From assembly GCF_028596125.1 (NCBI RefSeq), contig NZ_CP117229.1:2340001-2404000 (forward strand): a DNA stretch of 64,000 bases, written 5' to 3'. The translations under genes and the position numbers were made by a program. Below the pieces are notes generated by a model. The model made no database searches and was not told the origin of the DNA. It saw nothing but the letters and a program-made list of their open reading frames with translations. Below are positions 17,457 to 26,700 of this stretch, in pieces (the stretch's first letter is position 1; every line of letters begins with the position of its first letter). This DNA is from Listeria innocua. Lineage in GTDB: Bacteria; Bacillota; Bacilli; Lactobacillales; Listeriaceae.

Positions 17457-18314
17457 TTATTCTTCTTCTTTTGCTATTGTGTTTCTTTCAGTAACGCGGT
17501 AAATATGAATTGCGAGGTAAACACGTTCGTCTCTTGTTAATTCCGTATGATGCGTATTAATCAGATATGCATCAATTTTTTTCGTACAATTAAAAGCTTC
17601 TGGATACTTAATTTGCACTTGTTCATATAAAAAGTCATCGCCGGAATCGACAATTTCTTTTCGAAGTAAACGTTGTGCGAAATACTGTAAATGAGTAATA
17701 AAACGTGTATAGTTCAGTGAAGTTTCATCTAAAACCATACCATAATGATACGTGACAATGCTTAAAATATCTTGAACAATTTGGGTCATTGCTACTGTCA
17801 TGTGCATTTGTTGTCCGTCTTGTCTCGCATTTACAATGTGGAGAGCAATAAAACCTGCTTCATCTTCGTCTAACCTAATTCCTACTTCTTTCTCAATAAA
17901 ATCAAGGGCCTTCATTCCAACTAAATACTCTGCGTGATAAAATCGTTTTATTTCCCACAATAGTGCATTTTTCAAGTTAATACCCTGATTATAACGTGAT
18001 ACTGCAAAATTAATATGATCTGTGAGAGTTAAATAGATATTATCGCTTAAGTCTGTTTCAAGTGTTTCTTGCGCGTACTGGACAACATCATCCGCGATAC
18101 GTAAATGTTTCAGCGGAATCTCACTAAGTAATTCTGAAAGCTTTTCTGAAAGTTCGTGTGTTTCCATTACAAATGTTTTTTCAATCTTGGATACCTCCAC
18201 CTCATCTCCAAGTTTCTTTTGAAAAGCAAGACCACGGCCCATCACTACAGACTCCTTGCCACTTTTACCCTCGGCGATTACGACATTGTTATTCAGTATT
18301 TTTTTGATAATCAT
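17457..18314 (-). CDS. LicT/BglG-family transcription antiterminator
   Basis: A 285-aa RNA-binding antiterminator. Residues 1-55 are the CAT domain (IIKKILNNNVV...GLAFQKKLGDEV), followed by two PRD domains with phosphorylatable His (residues near DHINFAV, IALHIVN, LAIHIYR). PTS phosphorylation controls dimerisation in family members. Its own leader carries a RAT site and a terminator, but no beta-glucoside PTS or glucosidase gene is adjacent, so it seems autoregulated and may act on a distant operon. GAAAGAGGTG precedes the ATG. Confidence 0.9.
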   Translation of the reverse strand: MIIKKILNNNVVIAEGKSGKESVVMGRGLAFQKKLGDEVEVSKIEKTFVMETHELSEKLSELLSEIPLKHLRIADDVVQYAQETLETDLSDNIYLTLTDHINFAVSRYNQGINLKNALLWEIKRFYHAEYLVGMKALDFIEKEVGIRLDEDEAGFIALHIVNARQDGQQMHMTVAMTQIVQDILSIVTYHYGMVLDETSLNYTRFITHLQYFAQRLLRKEIVDSGDDFLYEQVQIKYPEAFNCTKKIDAYLINTHHTELTRDERVYLAIHIYRVTERNTIAKEEE

Positions 18315-18335
18315 GCATTTTCACCTCTTTCAAAA

Positions 18336-18424
18336 GAAAAAAACCCAAACTAATTCCAACGCTATTAATATCAAAATAGCACTTGAATTAATCTAGGTTT
18401 TGCCTGCCTCAGCAGTAACAATCC
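18336..18424 (-). promoter_or_regulatory. RAT antiterminator site and overlapping terminator
   Basis: Minus-strand GGATTGTTACTGCTGAGGCA continuing GGCAAAACCT (18395-18424) is a textbook ribonucleic antiterminator site for LicT/SacT proteins. It overlaps the 5' arm of a terminator (AAACCTAGATTAATTC / GGAATTAGTTTGGGTTTTTTT, 18336-18401). The downstream gene is the antiterminator itself. Confidence 0.9.
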
Positions 18425-18534
18425 TATTCTTTTCTCTAACATTATAGTACAAAAAGAAACCGATTACAAGGGGTATTTTTGATATTCAATTTTGGATTAC
18501 TTTATATCTTCCCTACTTTAACATAACTTATTCA

Positions 18535-18563
18535 TTGACAGGAAGTTTTCTGCATGCTATTTT
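18535..18563 (+). promoter_or_regulatory. Sigma-A promoter of the VOC gene
   Basis: Perfect TTGACA (18535-18540), 17-bp spacer, TATTTT (18558-18563), 19 bases before the ATG at 18583, with GGAGG in between. Confidence 0.7.
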
Positions 18564-18582
18564 TGGCTGGAGGTGATAAATT

Positions 18583-18993
18583 ATGGCAACACGCTCGGAA
18601 CAAATTTTTATTAATTTGCCTGTAAAAGATTTACAAGCAACCGTCGCTTTTTTCACAGAACTTGGCTACGAATTTAATCCTCAATTCACAGACGAAAATG
18701 CTACCCAAATGCTCATCGGAGAAAATATTTTCGCCATGCTCTTGAAAGAAGATTTCTTCCAGACTTTCCATAAAGAAGGCATCGCTGACACAACAAAAGC
18801 ACGCGAAGTCCTCATCACCATCACCCAAGATAGCCGCCAAGCCGTTGACACACTGGTCGATCATGCGCTAAAAATTGGCGCAAAACCAGCAGGCGAAACA
18901 CAAGACTACGATTTCATGTATAGCAGAAGTTTTCTTGATTTAGACAACCATCTTTGGGAAATTGCTTATTTAGACGAATCCGCTTTAAAATAA
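18583..18993 (+). CDS. VOC/glyoxalase-superfamily protein
   Basis: A 136-aa vicinal-oxygen-chelate fold protein. It starts with the typical IFINLPVKDLQATVAFFTELGYEF strand-helix and ends with FMYSRSFLDLDNHLWEIAYLD, which contains the metal/ligand Glu of the second module. It resembles YaeR/PhnB-like or fosfomycin-type relatives in general layout, but no specific substrate can be inferred. GGAGGTG precedes ATG 18583. Confidence 0.8.
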   Translation: MATRSEQIFINLPVKDLQATVAFFTELGYEFNPQFTDENATQMLIGENIFAMLLKEDFFQTFHKEGIADTTKAREVLITITQDSRQAVDTLVDHALKIGAKPAGETQDYDFMYSRSFLDLDNHLWEIAYLDESALK

Positions 18994-19034
18994 AAAAAGA
19001 ACCGCTGGAATTCATTTGATTCCAGCGGCTTTTT
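18990..19034. terminator. Bidirectional terminator
   Basis: AAAAAAAGAACCGCTGGAAT / ATTCCAGCGGCTTTTTT between the VOC and ClbS-like genes. Confidence 0.85.
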
Positions 19035-19524
19035 TAAATTTCCGTATTTTCTTCATAGCCCATTCATAGTGGCTCGTTGTGCTTGAAATAAAAATAGCAC
19101 CTAGCGACGTTGTATTCGTCCACTTATAATATTTTTTTGTAAACAGTTCTTCATTCGAGTGTTCCGCGATAATTTCCATTTCCGCATGATGCGTTTTATT
19201 TAGTAATTCCATCGCCGTCTCTAAATCCGTTTCCTGGTACTTCTGCCAAATGACCAAATTCAGTTCTGGCGTAGTCCTCCAAGTATAGCCTTCCGCCGGC
19301 ATAAAAGGTTTATCGCCCCTCATCCCAACCTGGTACCAATCAAGCGCCATATTGTGCCACTCATGCAAATGCACCACAACGTCACGAATATTCTTATCCC
19401 TATCCTCAAACGGAAACGCAAGCTGCTGTTTTTCTTTTGGAATAGAGTCAATTAAATCCAATAGCTTTTGATAACTTTCCGCACTTTGTTGAAGCAATTC
19501 TTCTTTATTTTTTGGTCTCGCCAT
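19012..19524 (-). CDS. ClbS/DfsB-family four-helix bundle protein
   Basis: A 170-aa protein of the DinB/ClbS-like four-helix group: MARPKNKEELL at the start, VVVHLHEWHNMALDWY in helix 2 and SHYEWAMKKIRKFKK at the end. ClbS itself is a colibactin-resistance cyclopropane hydrolase; most relatives in Firmicutes have no assigned role. The conserved His residues could bind a metal. AAAGGAGT precedes the ATG. Confidence 0.8.
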   Translation of the reverse strand: MARPKNKEELLQQSAESYQKLLDLIDSIPKEKQQLAFPFEDRDKNIRDVVVHLHEWHNMALDWYQVGMRGDKPFMPAEGYTWRTTPELNLVIWQKYQETDLETAMELLNKTHHAEMEIIAEHSNEELFTKKYYKWTNTTSLGAIFISSTTSHYEWAMKKIRKFKKAAGIK

Positions 19525-19646
19525 GAAATATTACTCCTTTCTAACAAATATGTAAGTTTAAAAATCCATTTCGTTGCCTTTTGCGAGGGTTTGTCCCGCT
19601 CTTTTCTTATACAATAAGTGTAATAACTCAGCAAAGGATGATTGAC

Positions 19647-19988
19647 TTGAAAAAAATTGTTATACTTATTATAAGCGTACTATTACTTGGTGGAATTATT
19701 GGTGGCGTATATTACTTTAAAAATGCCAACAAAATTGGTGCAGATGCTTCCTATGTTAAAATTACAAAAGATCCCACAAAAAGTAATGAAATAAGCTTCA
19801 ACAATAATTATACTCTTCCTGCATACGACGAAAATGGTAAAGAGACAGAAGTTACTTTTTCTGCAGATAAAGAATTACGTAAAGGCGCTTATTTAAAACT
19901 TTATATTAAAGAAGACAAAGGCGTAACTTCATTTGAAGAAGTGCCTGAAAAAGAAGTCCCAGCTAAAGCAGCTGAAAAACTTAAATAA
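19647..19988 (+). CDS. YxeA-family (DUF1093) exported small protein
   Basis: A 114-aa protein with an N-terminal hydrophobic anchor or signal (KKIVILIISVLLLGGIIGG) and a beta-rich tail ending in VPEKEVPAKAAEKLK, matching YxeA-like proteins. I chose TTG 19647, because AAAGGA lies 8 bases upstream; an ATG at 19638 overlaps that site. It is probably membrane-anchored or secreted. YxeA-like proteins accompany some bacteriocin or ABC loci, but nothing of that kind is adjacent here. Confidence 0.7.
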   Translation: MKKIVILIISVLLLGGIIGGVYYFKNANKIGADASYVKITKDPTKSNEISFNNNYTLPAYDENGKETEVTFSADKELRKGAYLKLYIKEDKGVTSFEEVPEKEVPAKAAEKLK

Positions 19989-19991
19989 TGA

Positions 19992-20024
19992 CAGAATCTC
20001 CTCCTTGTGAGGGGATTTTTTTAA
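19992..20024 (+). terminator. Terminator after the YxeA-like gene
   Basis: AATCTCCTC / GAGGGGATT hairpin followed by TTTTT. Confidence 0.7.
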
Positions 20025-20404
20025 ATAGAAATATAAACTTCTATTTTTCCATTCGTATGATACCATTCAAAATCTGTTTTATAAGCGCGCTGTAATTCAC
20101 TATCCCTCGCCCAGATTTCTTGCCAAACTTCCGCCACGCCTTTATGACTCGTATTATCTACAGTAAACACGAGATATTCTCCAGCTTCAATTTCTGTATT
20201 TTTTTCTTCGTCCCAGTCGCTAGTTCCTACTAATAAATCATATTCACCCGTAAAATCACTCGCATAATTACTATACACCGCAAAAATATCTCCGGCTGGC
20301 TTTTCAACCATGACTTCACCCCAAAGTTCTGCAATCGGACTAAAATCACTATTACTTGTACGTATTTGCTTTCCATTAATCACTTTATTTTCTTGTAACT
20401 TCAT
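20021..20404 (-). CDS. GyrI-like / effector-binding domain protein
   Basis: A 127-aa stand-alone GyrI-like (AraC effector-binding) domain: an IAELWGEVM helix, VYSNYASDFTGEYDLLVG and AGEYLVFTVD strands, and the typical ending FEWYHTNGKIEVYISI. Such proteins bind small hydrophobic or cationic molecules. It sits 54 bases downstream of a WYL-type regulator gene in the same direction, a frequent pairing, and probably shares its transcript. Ligand unknown. Confidence 0.8.
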   Translation of the reverse strand: MKLQENKVINGKQIRTSNSDFSPIAELWGEVMVEKPAGDIFAVYSNYASDFTGEYDLLVGTSDWDEEKNTEIEAGEYLVFTVDNTSHKGVAEVWQEIWARDSELQRAYKTDFEWYHTNGKIEVYISI

Positions 20405-20458
20405 TGTTTGTCGCCTCCTCTAACATCATTATAGCGATCAAAACTTGACAACTATCTG

Positions 20459-21355
20459 TCAAGAATTCAAATTAAAATAAAGTTTTTCCACTTCGGACTT
20501 ATATTCATTTTGTAGCGAATCCGGTTCTAAAATCTTCACCGCACTTCCAAACATCAATAAAAACGGGATAATATTCCGCTCAGAATCATATTGAAACGTT
20601 ACACGAACCAAATCTAACTCCATTTGCATTTCTTCTAACAAAAAGTAATCCAGTAATTTTCCAAGCTGATTTTTCGGAAACTCTAACACAATTTTTTCTG
20701 TTACTTCAGCTTGTTTTTGGTCTTCTTCTATTTTCATACTAGTTTTACTCGTTTCTTTCAAAGACGTTATTCTTGTTAATTTAAAGTGGCGAATGGCTGC
20801 TCTTTTGTGACAGTATGCTTCTAAATACCAACTGCCATCCATTAAGTTTAATTTTTGAGGTGAAATTTCTCGGTTTGTTTCTGTTCCGTCCATCGCAATA
20901 TATGTTATATCTAACTGTTTTTTCATCGTAAAAGCTTTTTGAATATAGGCGATTTTTCGTTTTACTTCGGCCTCAATTTGTTTGCGATGTTGTGTCGCTG
21001 AATCAAAGAAAATATAATTGCTAGTTGGTTTTTCCGTTTGTAATAAAGTGATTTTTTCTCGTAAAGTTTCTTGGCTATCATTCAACATAAATTCCGAACG
21101 CGCCTCTAAAGCTTCAAGCAAAATCCGCTTCTCTTCCTCCGAAAAAGTAAACGTCACTAATTTATATGTATCAAGCATCGTAAATCCGCCATTTTTCCCC
21201 GGTAAAGCAACGACTGGAAATCCCGCATAAAGGAGCGTATCCATATCGCGGTAAATCGTTCGTGTGCTTACCTCGAATTTTTCAGCGAGCTCACTTGCTA
21301 GTACTTTTCGCTCTAAAATCATGACTAATATTGCTAAAATCCGCTCTAGTTTCAT
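20459..21355 (-). CDS. HTH_11/WYL-domain transcriptional regulator (YafY-like)
   Basis: A 298-aa DeoR-like winged helix (residues ~1-60, LASELAEKFEVSTRTIYRDMDTLLYAGFPV) followed by a WYL domain (residues ~135-220, with DGSWYLEAYCHKR) and a WCX-type C-terminal tail. It should act as a ligand-responsive DNA-binding regulator, probably of the GyrI-like gene and itself. ATG 21355 follows CTGGAGGT; the longer in-frame ORF to 21418 has no ribosome site and overlaps the neighbouring ydcF-like gene. Confidence 0.85.
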   Translation of the reverse strand: MKLERILAILVMILERKVLASELAEKFEVSTRTIYRDMDTLLYAGFPVVALPGKNGGFTMLDTYKLVTFTFSEEEKRILLEALEARSEFMLNDSQETLREKITLLQTEKPTSNYIFFDSATQHRKQIEAEVKRKIAYIQKAFTMKKQLDITYIAMDGTETNREISPQKLNLMDGSWYLEAYCHKRAAIRHFKLTRITSLKETSKTSMKIEEDQKQAEVTEKIVLEFPKNQLGKLLDYFLLEEMQMELDLVRVTFQYDSERNIIPFLLMFGSAVKILEPDSLQNEYKSEVEKLYFNLNS

Positions 21356-21395
21356 CCCAAAACCTCCAGCCCTTTTAGCCTTATTATAGCATGTA

Positions 21396-21965
21396 TTATC
21401 GGTCAAAAACCCATGCATATGTGATGGATAAAACTTCGCGCATCATTCCTTTGTACTTGGCAGGTGTCCGAGATTTTGCTGGAAGACCGGTTGCATTTAT
21501 CCCCTGACGTTTTGCTAGCATTAGCGCCCTATACATATGATAGTCACTTGTCACAATCCCTGTTTTTCCTAAATCAAATTTTTCATTGCTATATTTAATA
21601 TTTTCTTCCGTTCTTTTGGATTTAGTTTCCTTTTTAATCCGATTTCTCGCAATGCCTTCATTAACCAAATATTCTTCCATAACCGCAGCTTCCGTCGTGC
21701 TTTCATCAGCACCTTGCCCACCACTAACAATCACCTTTGCCTTTGGATATTCATTCAAATAAGCCACTGCCGCATCCAATCTTTCCTCTAAAACTAACGA
21801 CGGGGTAGCCGGATCCCCATTAATTTTCGCACCTAAAATAAGTACCGTATTTACGTTTTCATCAGGTTTGGCCCTCGTCCCGCTAAACATAAATGCCGCT
21901 ACAATCAAGACATATATAAATCCAATTACAATTAAAATAACGAAAAATTTCTTAAAGCGTAGCAT
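21396..21965 (-). CDS. YdcF/SanA-like DUF218 membrane protein
   Basis: A 189-aa protein with an N-terminal transmembrane helix (residues ~5-28) and an extracytoplasmic DUF218 domain: VLILGAKINGDPATPSLVLEERLDAA, VIVSGGQGADESTTEA and TSDYHMYRALMLAKR with conserved Asp/His. Relatives (ElyC, SanA, YdcF) are linked to envelope polymer metabolism and vancomycin tolerance. GGAGAG precedes ATG 21965. It ends 40 bases before the WYL regulator start. Confidence 0.85.
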   Translation of the reverse strand: MLRFKKFFVILIVIGFIYVLIVAAFMFSGTRAKPDENVNTVLILGAKINGDPATPSLVLEERLDAAVAYLNEYPKAKVIVSGGQGADESTTEAAVMEEYLVNEGIARNRIKKETKSKRTEENIKYSNEKFDLGKTGIVTSDYHMYRALMLAKRQGINATGLPAKSRTPAKYKGMMREVLSITYAWVFDR

Positions 21966-22053
21966 CTTATTTCTCCTCTCCTTACTTCTTTATTTAGTTT
22001 AGCAAATGATTCTTAATAAAAGAGAAAGAAATAATCAAGTTAATGGAAAATAA

Positions 22054-22112
22054 AAAAAGGTCCTATGTTCTTAAATGGCTTAATAACACCATTAAAGAAC
22101 ATAGGACTTTCT
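22054..22112 (-). terminator. tmRNA terminator
   Basis: Long near-perfect hairpin (AAAGTCCTATGTTCTTTAAT with its complement, 13-bp perfect core) and T tail just after the tmRNA 3' end. Confidence 0.9.
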
Positions 22113-22129
22113 TTACGCGTTTCAAAATA

Positions 22130-22496
22130 TGGAGATGGTGGGAGTCGAACCCACGTCCAGAAATATCGGCACTTGAATATCTACGAGCGTAGTCACCGTA
22201 TTAGCATTTCGCATAAACATCAGCCCGGTAACAGGCTTCCATTCAGCTAGTCTGATTAAGCTCTTCTATTTAACCTCAGACGGAGATTAACTAGTGTAGC
22301 CCACTTAGAGTGAGACCCTTACCGTAGCACATGGGCGATGCACGGAGGATCAGCTATGCTACTGCTTATTAGGCAGCGAAAGCTAGGTTTTGTTTTTCTT
22401 TGCCAGTTATTATTGGCTTTGACGTTGATAACGAGGACGATCCCCCCGACTCGCAACTCAAGCTCGAACTATCCCTGTCGAATCCGTAACATCCCC
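22130..22496 (-). ncRNA. ssrA: tmRNA (SsrA)
   Basis: Transfer-messenger RNA of about 367 nt. The 5' end GGGGATGTTACGGATTCGAC pairs with the 3' end CATCTCC, and the T-arm (GGGTTCGACTCCC) is intact. The tag ORF reads GGC AAA GAA AAA CAA AAC CTA GCT TTC GCT GCC TAA TAA, giving (A)GKEKQNLAFAA, the known Listeria degradation tag. CCA is not encoded. It rescues stalled ribosomes together with SmpB, whose gene is separated from it here by the LRR/GH31 cluster. Confidence 0.97.
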
Positions 22497-22552
22497 AGAG
22501 TTAAAGTCTAACATTAGATATTATACAGGAAAAAACGAGCCTTTACAAACAG

Positions 22553-22608
22553 AAAAAACTTGTGACACAGCCAAATGTACAACTATTATTTAGCATGCCA
22601 CAAGTTTT
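22553..22608 (-). terminator. Terminator of the GH31/LRR operon
   Basis: Minus-strand AAACTTGTG / CACAAGTTTTTTC arms right after the stop of the last LRR gene and 50 bases before the tmRNA 5' end. Confidence 0.65.
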
Positions 22609-22611
22609 CAA

Positions 22612-23664
22612 TTAATTGATAGTTAATTTCAGTGAGTATTTCATAACTTCGCCTTCTTCAATATAGGGCTCTATTCCATTAAAATCAATACCAATCGTGT
22701 ACTCGCCTTTATCAAGATTACTTGTAGGAACAATAATTTGCGCCTTGTCCTCATCATAATTTACTTTAAATGAATCAAACACTTTATCATCATCTGAATT
22801 TCGAATCCACACTTCTTGAACACCATTAATATCCTTTAAATCATACAATTGTGTATAAATTGGTAGTGTGATATATGCATCTTCCCCATAAGCAACCGTT
22901 TGATCTGGTAAAGTTCCAATTTGGCCTAGTACAGTTATTTTATCAACAATAGTAGGTGGTAGTATGTTTAAATAATTATAGCTCAAATCCATACTTACCA
23001 AACTATCCAAATGAGTGAAATCTGTCATTTCTGTTGTGAATTGATTCGACTCAAAGTTTACTTCCTGTAAATTTTTCAAGTTTGTAAAATCAGGTACATC
23101 TTCTGAAGCAAGGCCACATTCATTTAGCAACAACGTTTCTAGTTTAGGAATATTAGAAAAGTCAGGCAAGCCCCCCACAATAGTTCTACTACCAAAATTA
23201 AGATACTTTAATTCTGGATAATTTTGATAATCTGGTACGGTAATATTTTCAGGTGGTATTTCACTTGTTATACTTACTTCTGCTCTTAAAGTATCTAATA
23301 GAGGTAAAGTCGGTAAATCCGGAAATTTAGTGAACTTTGTTTGGGTAGGATAAATCATAATATTATTTACATTGGTAAAATAAGCATTTCCTAGCATTTC
23401 TAAAGTTTCGTCTGTTAAGTAATTTGTAAAATAGCCCAATCCTAATGATGTCGCTGCATTTATATCATCTTGCGTAATGATGTCTGTAACATCACTTTTG
23501 TGCAAGTTTTCTACCATATCTTTCGCTAAGTTTTCATCTGGAAAAACATCAATTATTCTGGCTGGCAATGGATATACCTCTGTCACACTAGCATTTACAT
23601 CCATTGTATTAAAGCTGACAACTCCAATAATAATCAAACTAAATACTATAAATAGTTTTTTCAT
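22612..23664 (-). CDS. Secreted leucine-rich-repeat (internalin-like) protein, 350 aa
   Basis: A Sec signal peptide (MKKLFIVFSLIIIGVVSFNTMDVNAS) precedes an internalin-type cap (VFPDENLAKDMVENLHKSDVTDIITQDDI). About five irregular LRRs follow (for example IPKLETLLLNECGLASEDVPDFTNLKNLQEVNFESNQF). An Ig-like beta domain of about 110 residues ends the protein (TVAYGEDAYITLP...KYSLKLTIN). There is no LPXTG, GW or WxL anchor, so it should be released. It is a paralogue of the 314-aa LRR protein two genes upstream. AAGGAGGAG precedes the ATG. Partner unknown; by context it may bind the starch/cycloalternan machinery or host glycans. Confidence 0.85.
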   Translation of the reverse strand: MKKLFIVFSLIIIGVVSFNTMDVNASVTEVYPLPARIIDVFPDENLAKDMVENLHKSDVTDIITQDDINAATSLGLGYFTNYLTDETLEMLGNAYFTNVNNIMIYPTQTKFTKFPDLPTLPLLDTLRAEVSITSEIPPENITVPDYQNYPELKYLNFGSRTIVGGLPDFSNIPKLETLLLNECGLASEDVPDFTNLKNLQEVNFESNQFTTEMTDFTHLDSLVSMDLSYNYLNILPPTIVDKITVLGQIGTLPDQTVAYGEDAYITLPIYTQLYDLKDINGVQEVWIRNSDDDKVFDSFKVNYDEDKAQIIVPTSNLDKGEYTIGIDFNGIEPYIEEGEVMKYSLKLTIN

Positions 23665-23684
23665 CTTCTCTCCTCCTTAAAGAA

Positions 23685-23713
23685 AAGAGCGGGATATATC
23701 ATCCCGCTCTATC
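23685..23713 (-). terminator. Hairpin between 6GT-like gene and last LRR gene
   Basis: Minus-strand GAGCGGGAT / ATCCCGCTC stem followed by TTTTC. It may lower expression of the last gene or protect the mRNA end. Confidence 0.65.
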
Positions 23714-23716
23714 TAA

Positions 23717-26700
23717 TTATTTGGCAGATGGCATAACTCTAACATTATCAATATGAATACTTGTTCCACCTTTAGAGTCCATCACAAAACTTGTATTAAT
23801 ATTTCCTGTTGTTACTTTGACATCCTTAATTGAAACATAATGCCAAACATTATCAGCTACTAAATCAATAGTCTGACCTTCACTGCTATCGTAGTTATTA
23901 ACTGTCATTTGTGCTTTTGCAGTATCATCTTTACTTACTTTAACCCACGCTTCCACATCGTAATTCGCATTATTAGTCGGAACTGCGATTTGTTGCGCTA
24001 GTGTTTGCTGGTAAGCTCCTGGTAGGTAGAAATAAGCGCTCTGACTTCCAAAAGCTGGTGATTCTGGAGGATTGACACCTGAACCACTATCAACGCCGTA
24101 TGCCTTATCCTGACCGTCCGGATGAGACTCTACCCAATTAGTAGTTGCAGCAGGGTCACGTTCAAAACCGCCGTTATCAAGTAGATTTACTTCTGATTGA
24201 ACCGGACTGTTAATCGGATCCGCTGAGACAAGGATTCTATCAATATTGATATTTCCTGTAGTTTCACCGTCCATTAAGAAAGTGATTTTATTTGTACCAG
24301 CTTTTAAATTCACAGCTTTTTCTGTATCAGTCCAAATATTCCAGTTTTCACCTTCTGAAGGGAAAGTTACGCGAGAATTATAAGTACCATTTGTGTACAA
24401 ATCAAGCGTTTGCGGCATCCCACTTCCATTTGCAGTTCGGGTATTTAGCACATATTCCCCGTCCGCTGGCACATCCACTTCAAACTTGATTTCATCTCCT
24501 GCTGCTCCAAAGCCGCCAACAAAGCCTTCTCCACTATAGAACCAATGATCATTTGCCACTTTTAAAGTTCCAGATAGAGCTGCTTCTTCCGCTTCTACTT
24601 TTGCTACAGTTGGAGTGAAACCGATATTTACTTTGTCTAATGCGACTTGATCTGCTTTGTCGCCTGTGTCTGTAACCACTTTATAAGAGATACTATTTTT
24701 TCCTGCTGCAAGTGGTAAGTTTTCCGCTTGAACAGTCCAGTCCGCTGCCGGTTTTAAAGTTGTTTGTTTTACATATTCACCATTTACAAAAATACTTAAT
24801 GATTGGTTATCTTCGGAAGCATTTTTGTATGTTAAATCAACATTATAATCGCCAGCATCTTTTACATTTGCGTAAATCGTTGTTCCAGAGCCATCTGAAT
24901 CATATCCATCTACATAGGTTTGTTCAGTTACAGGTTTTTCAGCAACTATATTTGCAAAACTAGAACCTTTTTCCATTTCATATGTTCCAGTTTGTTCCAC
25001 GCTTTTAGAACCGGTTGCTGTAATAACTGTATCTGCGTCTCCTTGAGCTGGTACTTTCACATAAGTTACTGCGCCATAAATATCGCTAGAAACAGCATAA
25101 CCACTTCCATCTGCATTTTCGAGCGCAGATAAATCATCGTATAATTTGCTATCAGTGCCATTAACTTGGACACTTTCAGCAGCATTTCCGTGTAGTTTTA
25201 CAATGTAATTTTCTGTGTCAGCTTTGTAACTTCCTTCTTTCGCGCCAACTGTGAAAGTAGTAGTATCTGCTGTTTTCGATGTTGTCATTTTTTGTTTCAA
25301 ATAAACTTCTTTTTCATAATCAAAAGATTTTCCATCGTCATCATAATGTGTAAATGAAGTATCTTTTTCAGAAGCAAATGTGTCTAAATAAACGGTTTTA
25401 ACTGCGGATTCACCAACATAGTTTTGCGGCTGTTGCATTGGTATAATTGCGCCCTGCTTAACGAACATCGGAACATCCGTCCAGTCTTCGTCATTTACTT
25501 CATAATTGATAGTTTGGTTCCCTTCGTAGATATCACCACGATTATAGTCTATCCAAGTTCCCGCTGGTAAATAGATTTCACGCGAACCGGCACCCTCTTC
25601 TAAAATAGGAGCTGCAAGGATAGCATCACCAAACATCCATTCATTTGTTAGGTTAACTACATTTTCATCTGTTGGATTATCAAAAGTAAGTGGTTGAACA
25701 AGTCCTACTCCAGATTCATAAGCTTGTCTTTCATAGGCATACATGTATGGAATCATTGAATAACGCCAAGTCATACTACTTTTCGCCACTTCTTCTGCAG
25801 TCCCGCCGTAATACCAAGGTTGACGTTGTTGATTATCATTACCATGTGTTCTAAATACTGGTACAAGAGAGCTAAACTCCATCCAACGACTATAAAGTTC
25901 TGGATCTGGATTTAATACTTGTCCAGAATTGGCATTAAAACCACCTGTGTCCATGCCCCATTTCGTTTGACCTAAATTGATAGTAGACAACATCGTACTT
26001 GGTTGTTCTTGCATTCCATTTGCCCAGTCAATTACTTCGCCTTTTTTCCATTGGACGCCGATATCGCCTGACCAAATAGATGTGGAGTAGCGCTGAGCTC
26101 CTGGATAATATGTTCTTCCAGTCTGCCAAACACGTTCATTCGTGTAATCACGTTGACCTTCATACATTGCTTGAGATGTAAAACCTGTTGTGAAATTCCC
26201 AAACCAATAATCCGCTCCATTGGAGGATACTTTGTCAGTTTCATCATTCCACCAACCGACGATACCTTTATCCAGCGCATCTTCAGAATGAGACCACCAC
26301 CAATTACGTTCATCCGGATTATACGGATCGATACTTCTAACAGTAACTGGGAACGCGTAATCTTCATACGCTTCTTGGCCTGGATACCAGTAACCATTTG
26401 CCTCAGCATCTTTACCTTGTTGCGTTTCCGTTCCATCTTGTAGATTAGTTACCACACGAGGTTTAGTAATACCAATCATTTTTACACCTAGTGCATCCAT
26501 ATCATTTTTTAAAGTAGTGTCTTTTGCGGATGGGAAATTAGTTGTATTCCAAGCAAATTCACCGTAATCCCCTCCATAAACAGGATCTCCGTAAAACTTC
26601 CAATCGTAGTCAAAAGCAAAAGAATCAATCGGAATTCCCTTAGCACGATACGTATCAATATTTTTACGGAATTCATCTTCATTTGTTCCCCATTCGAAAT

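Noticed and set aside
22065-22250. 61-aa plus-strand ORF
   Set aside because: It is antisense to the 3' half of tmRNA and its terminator.
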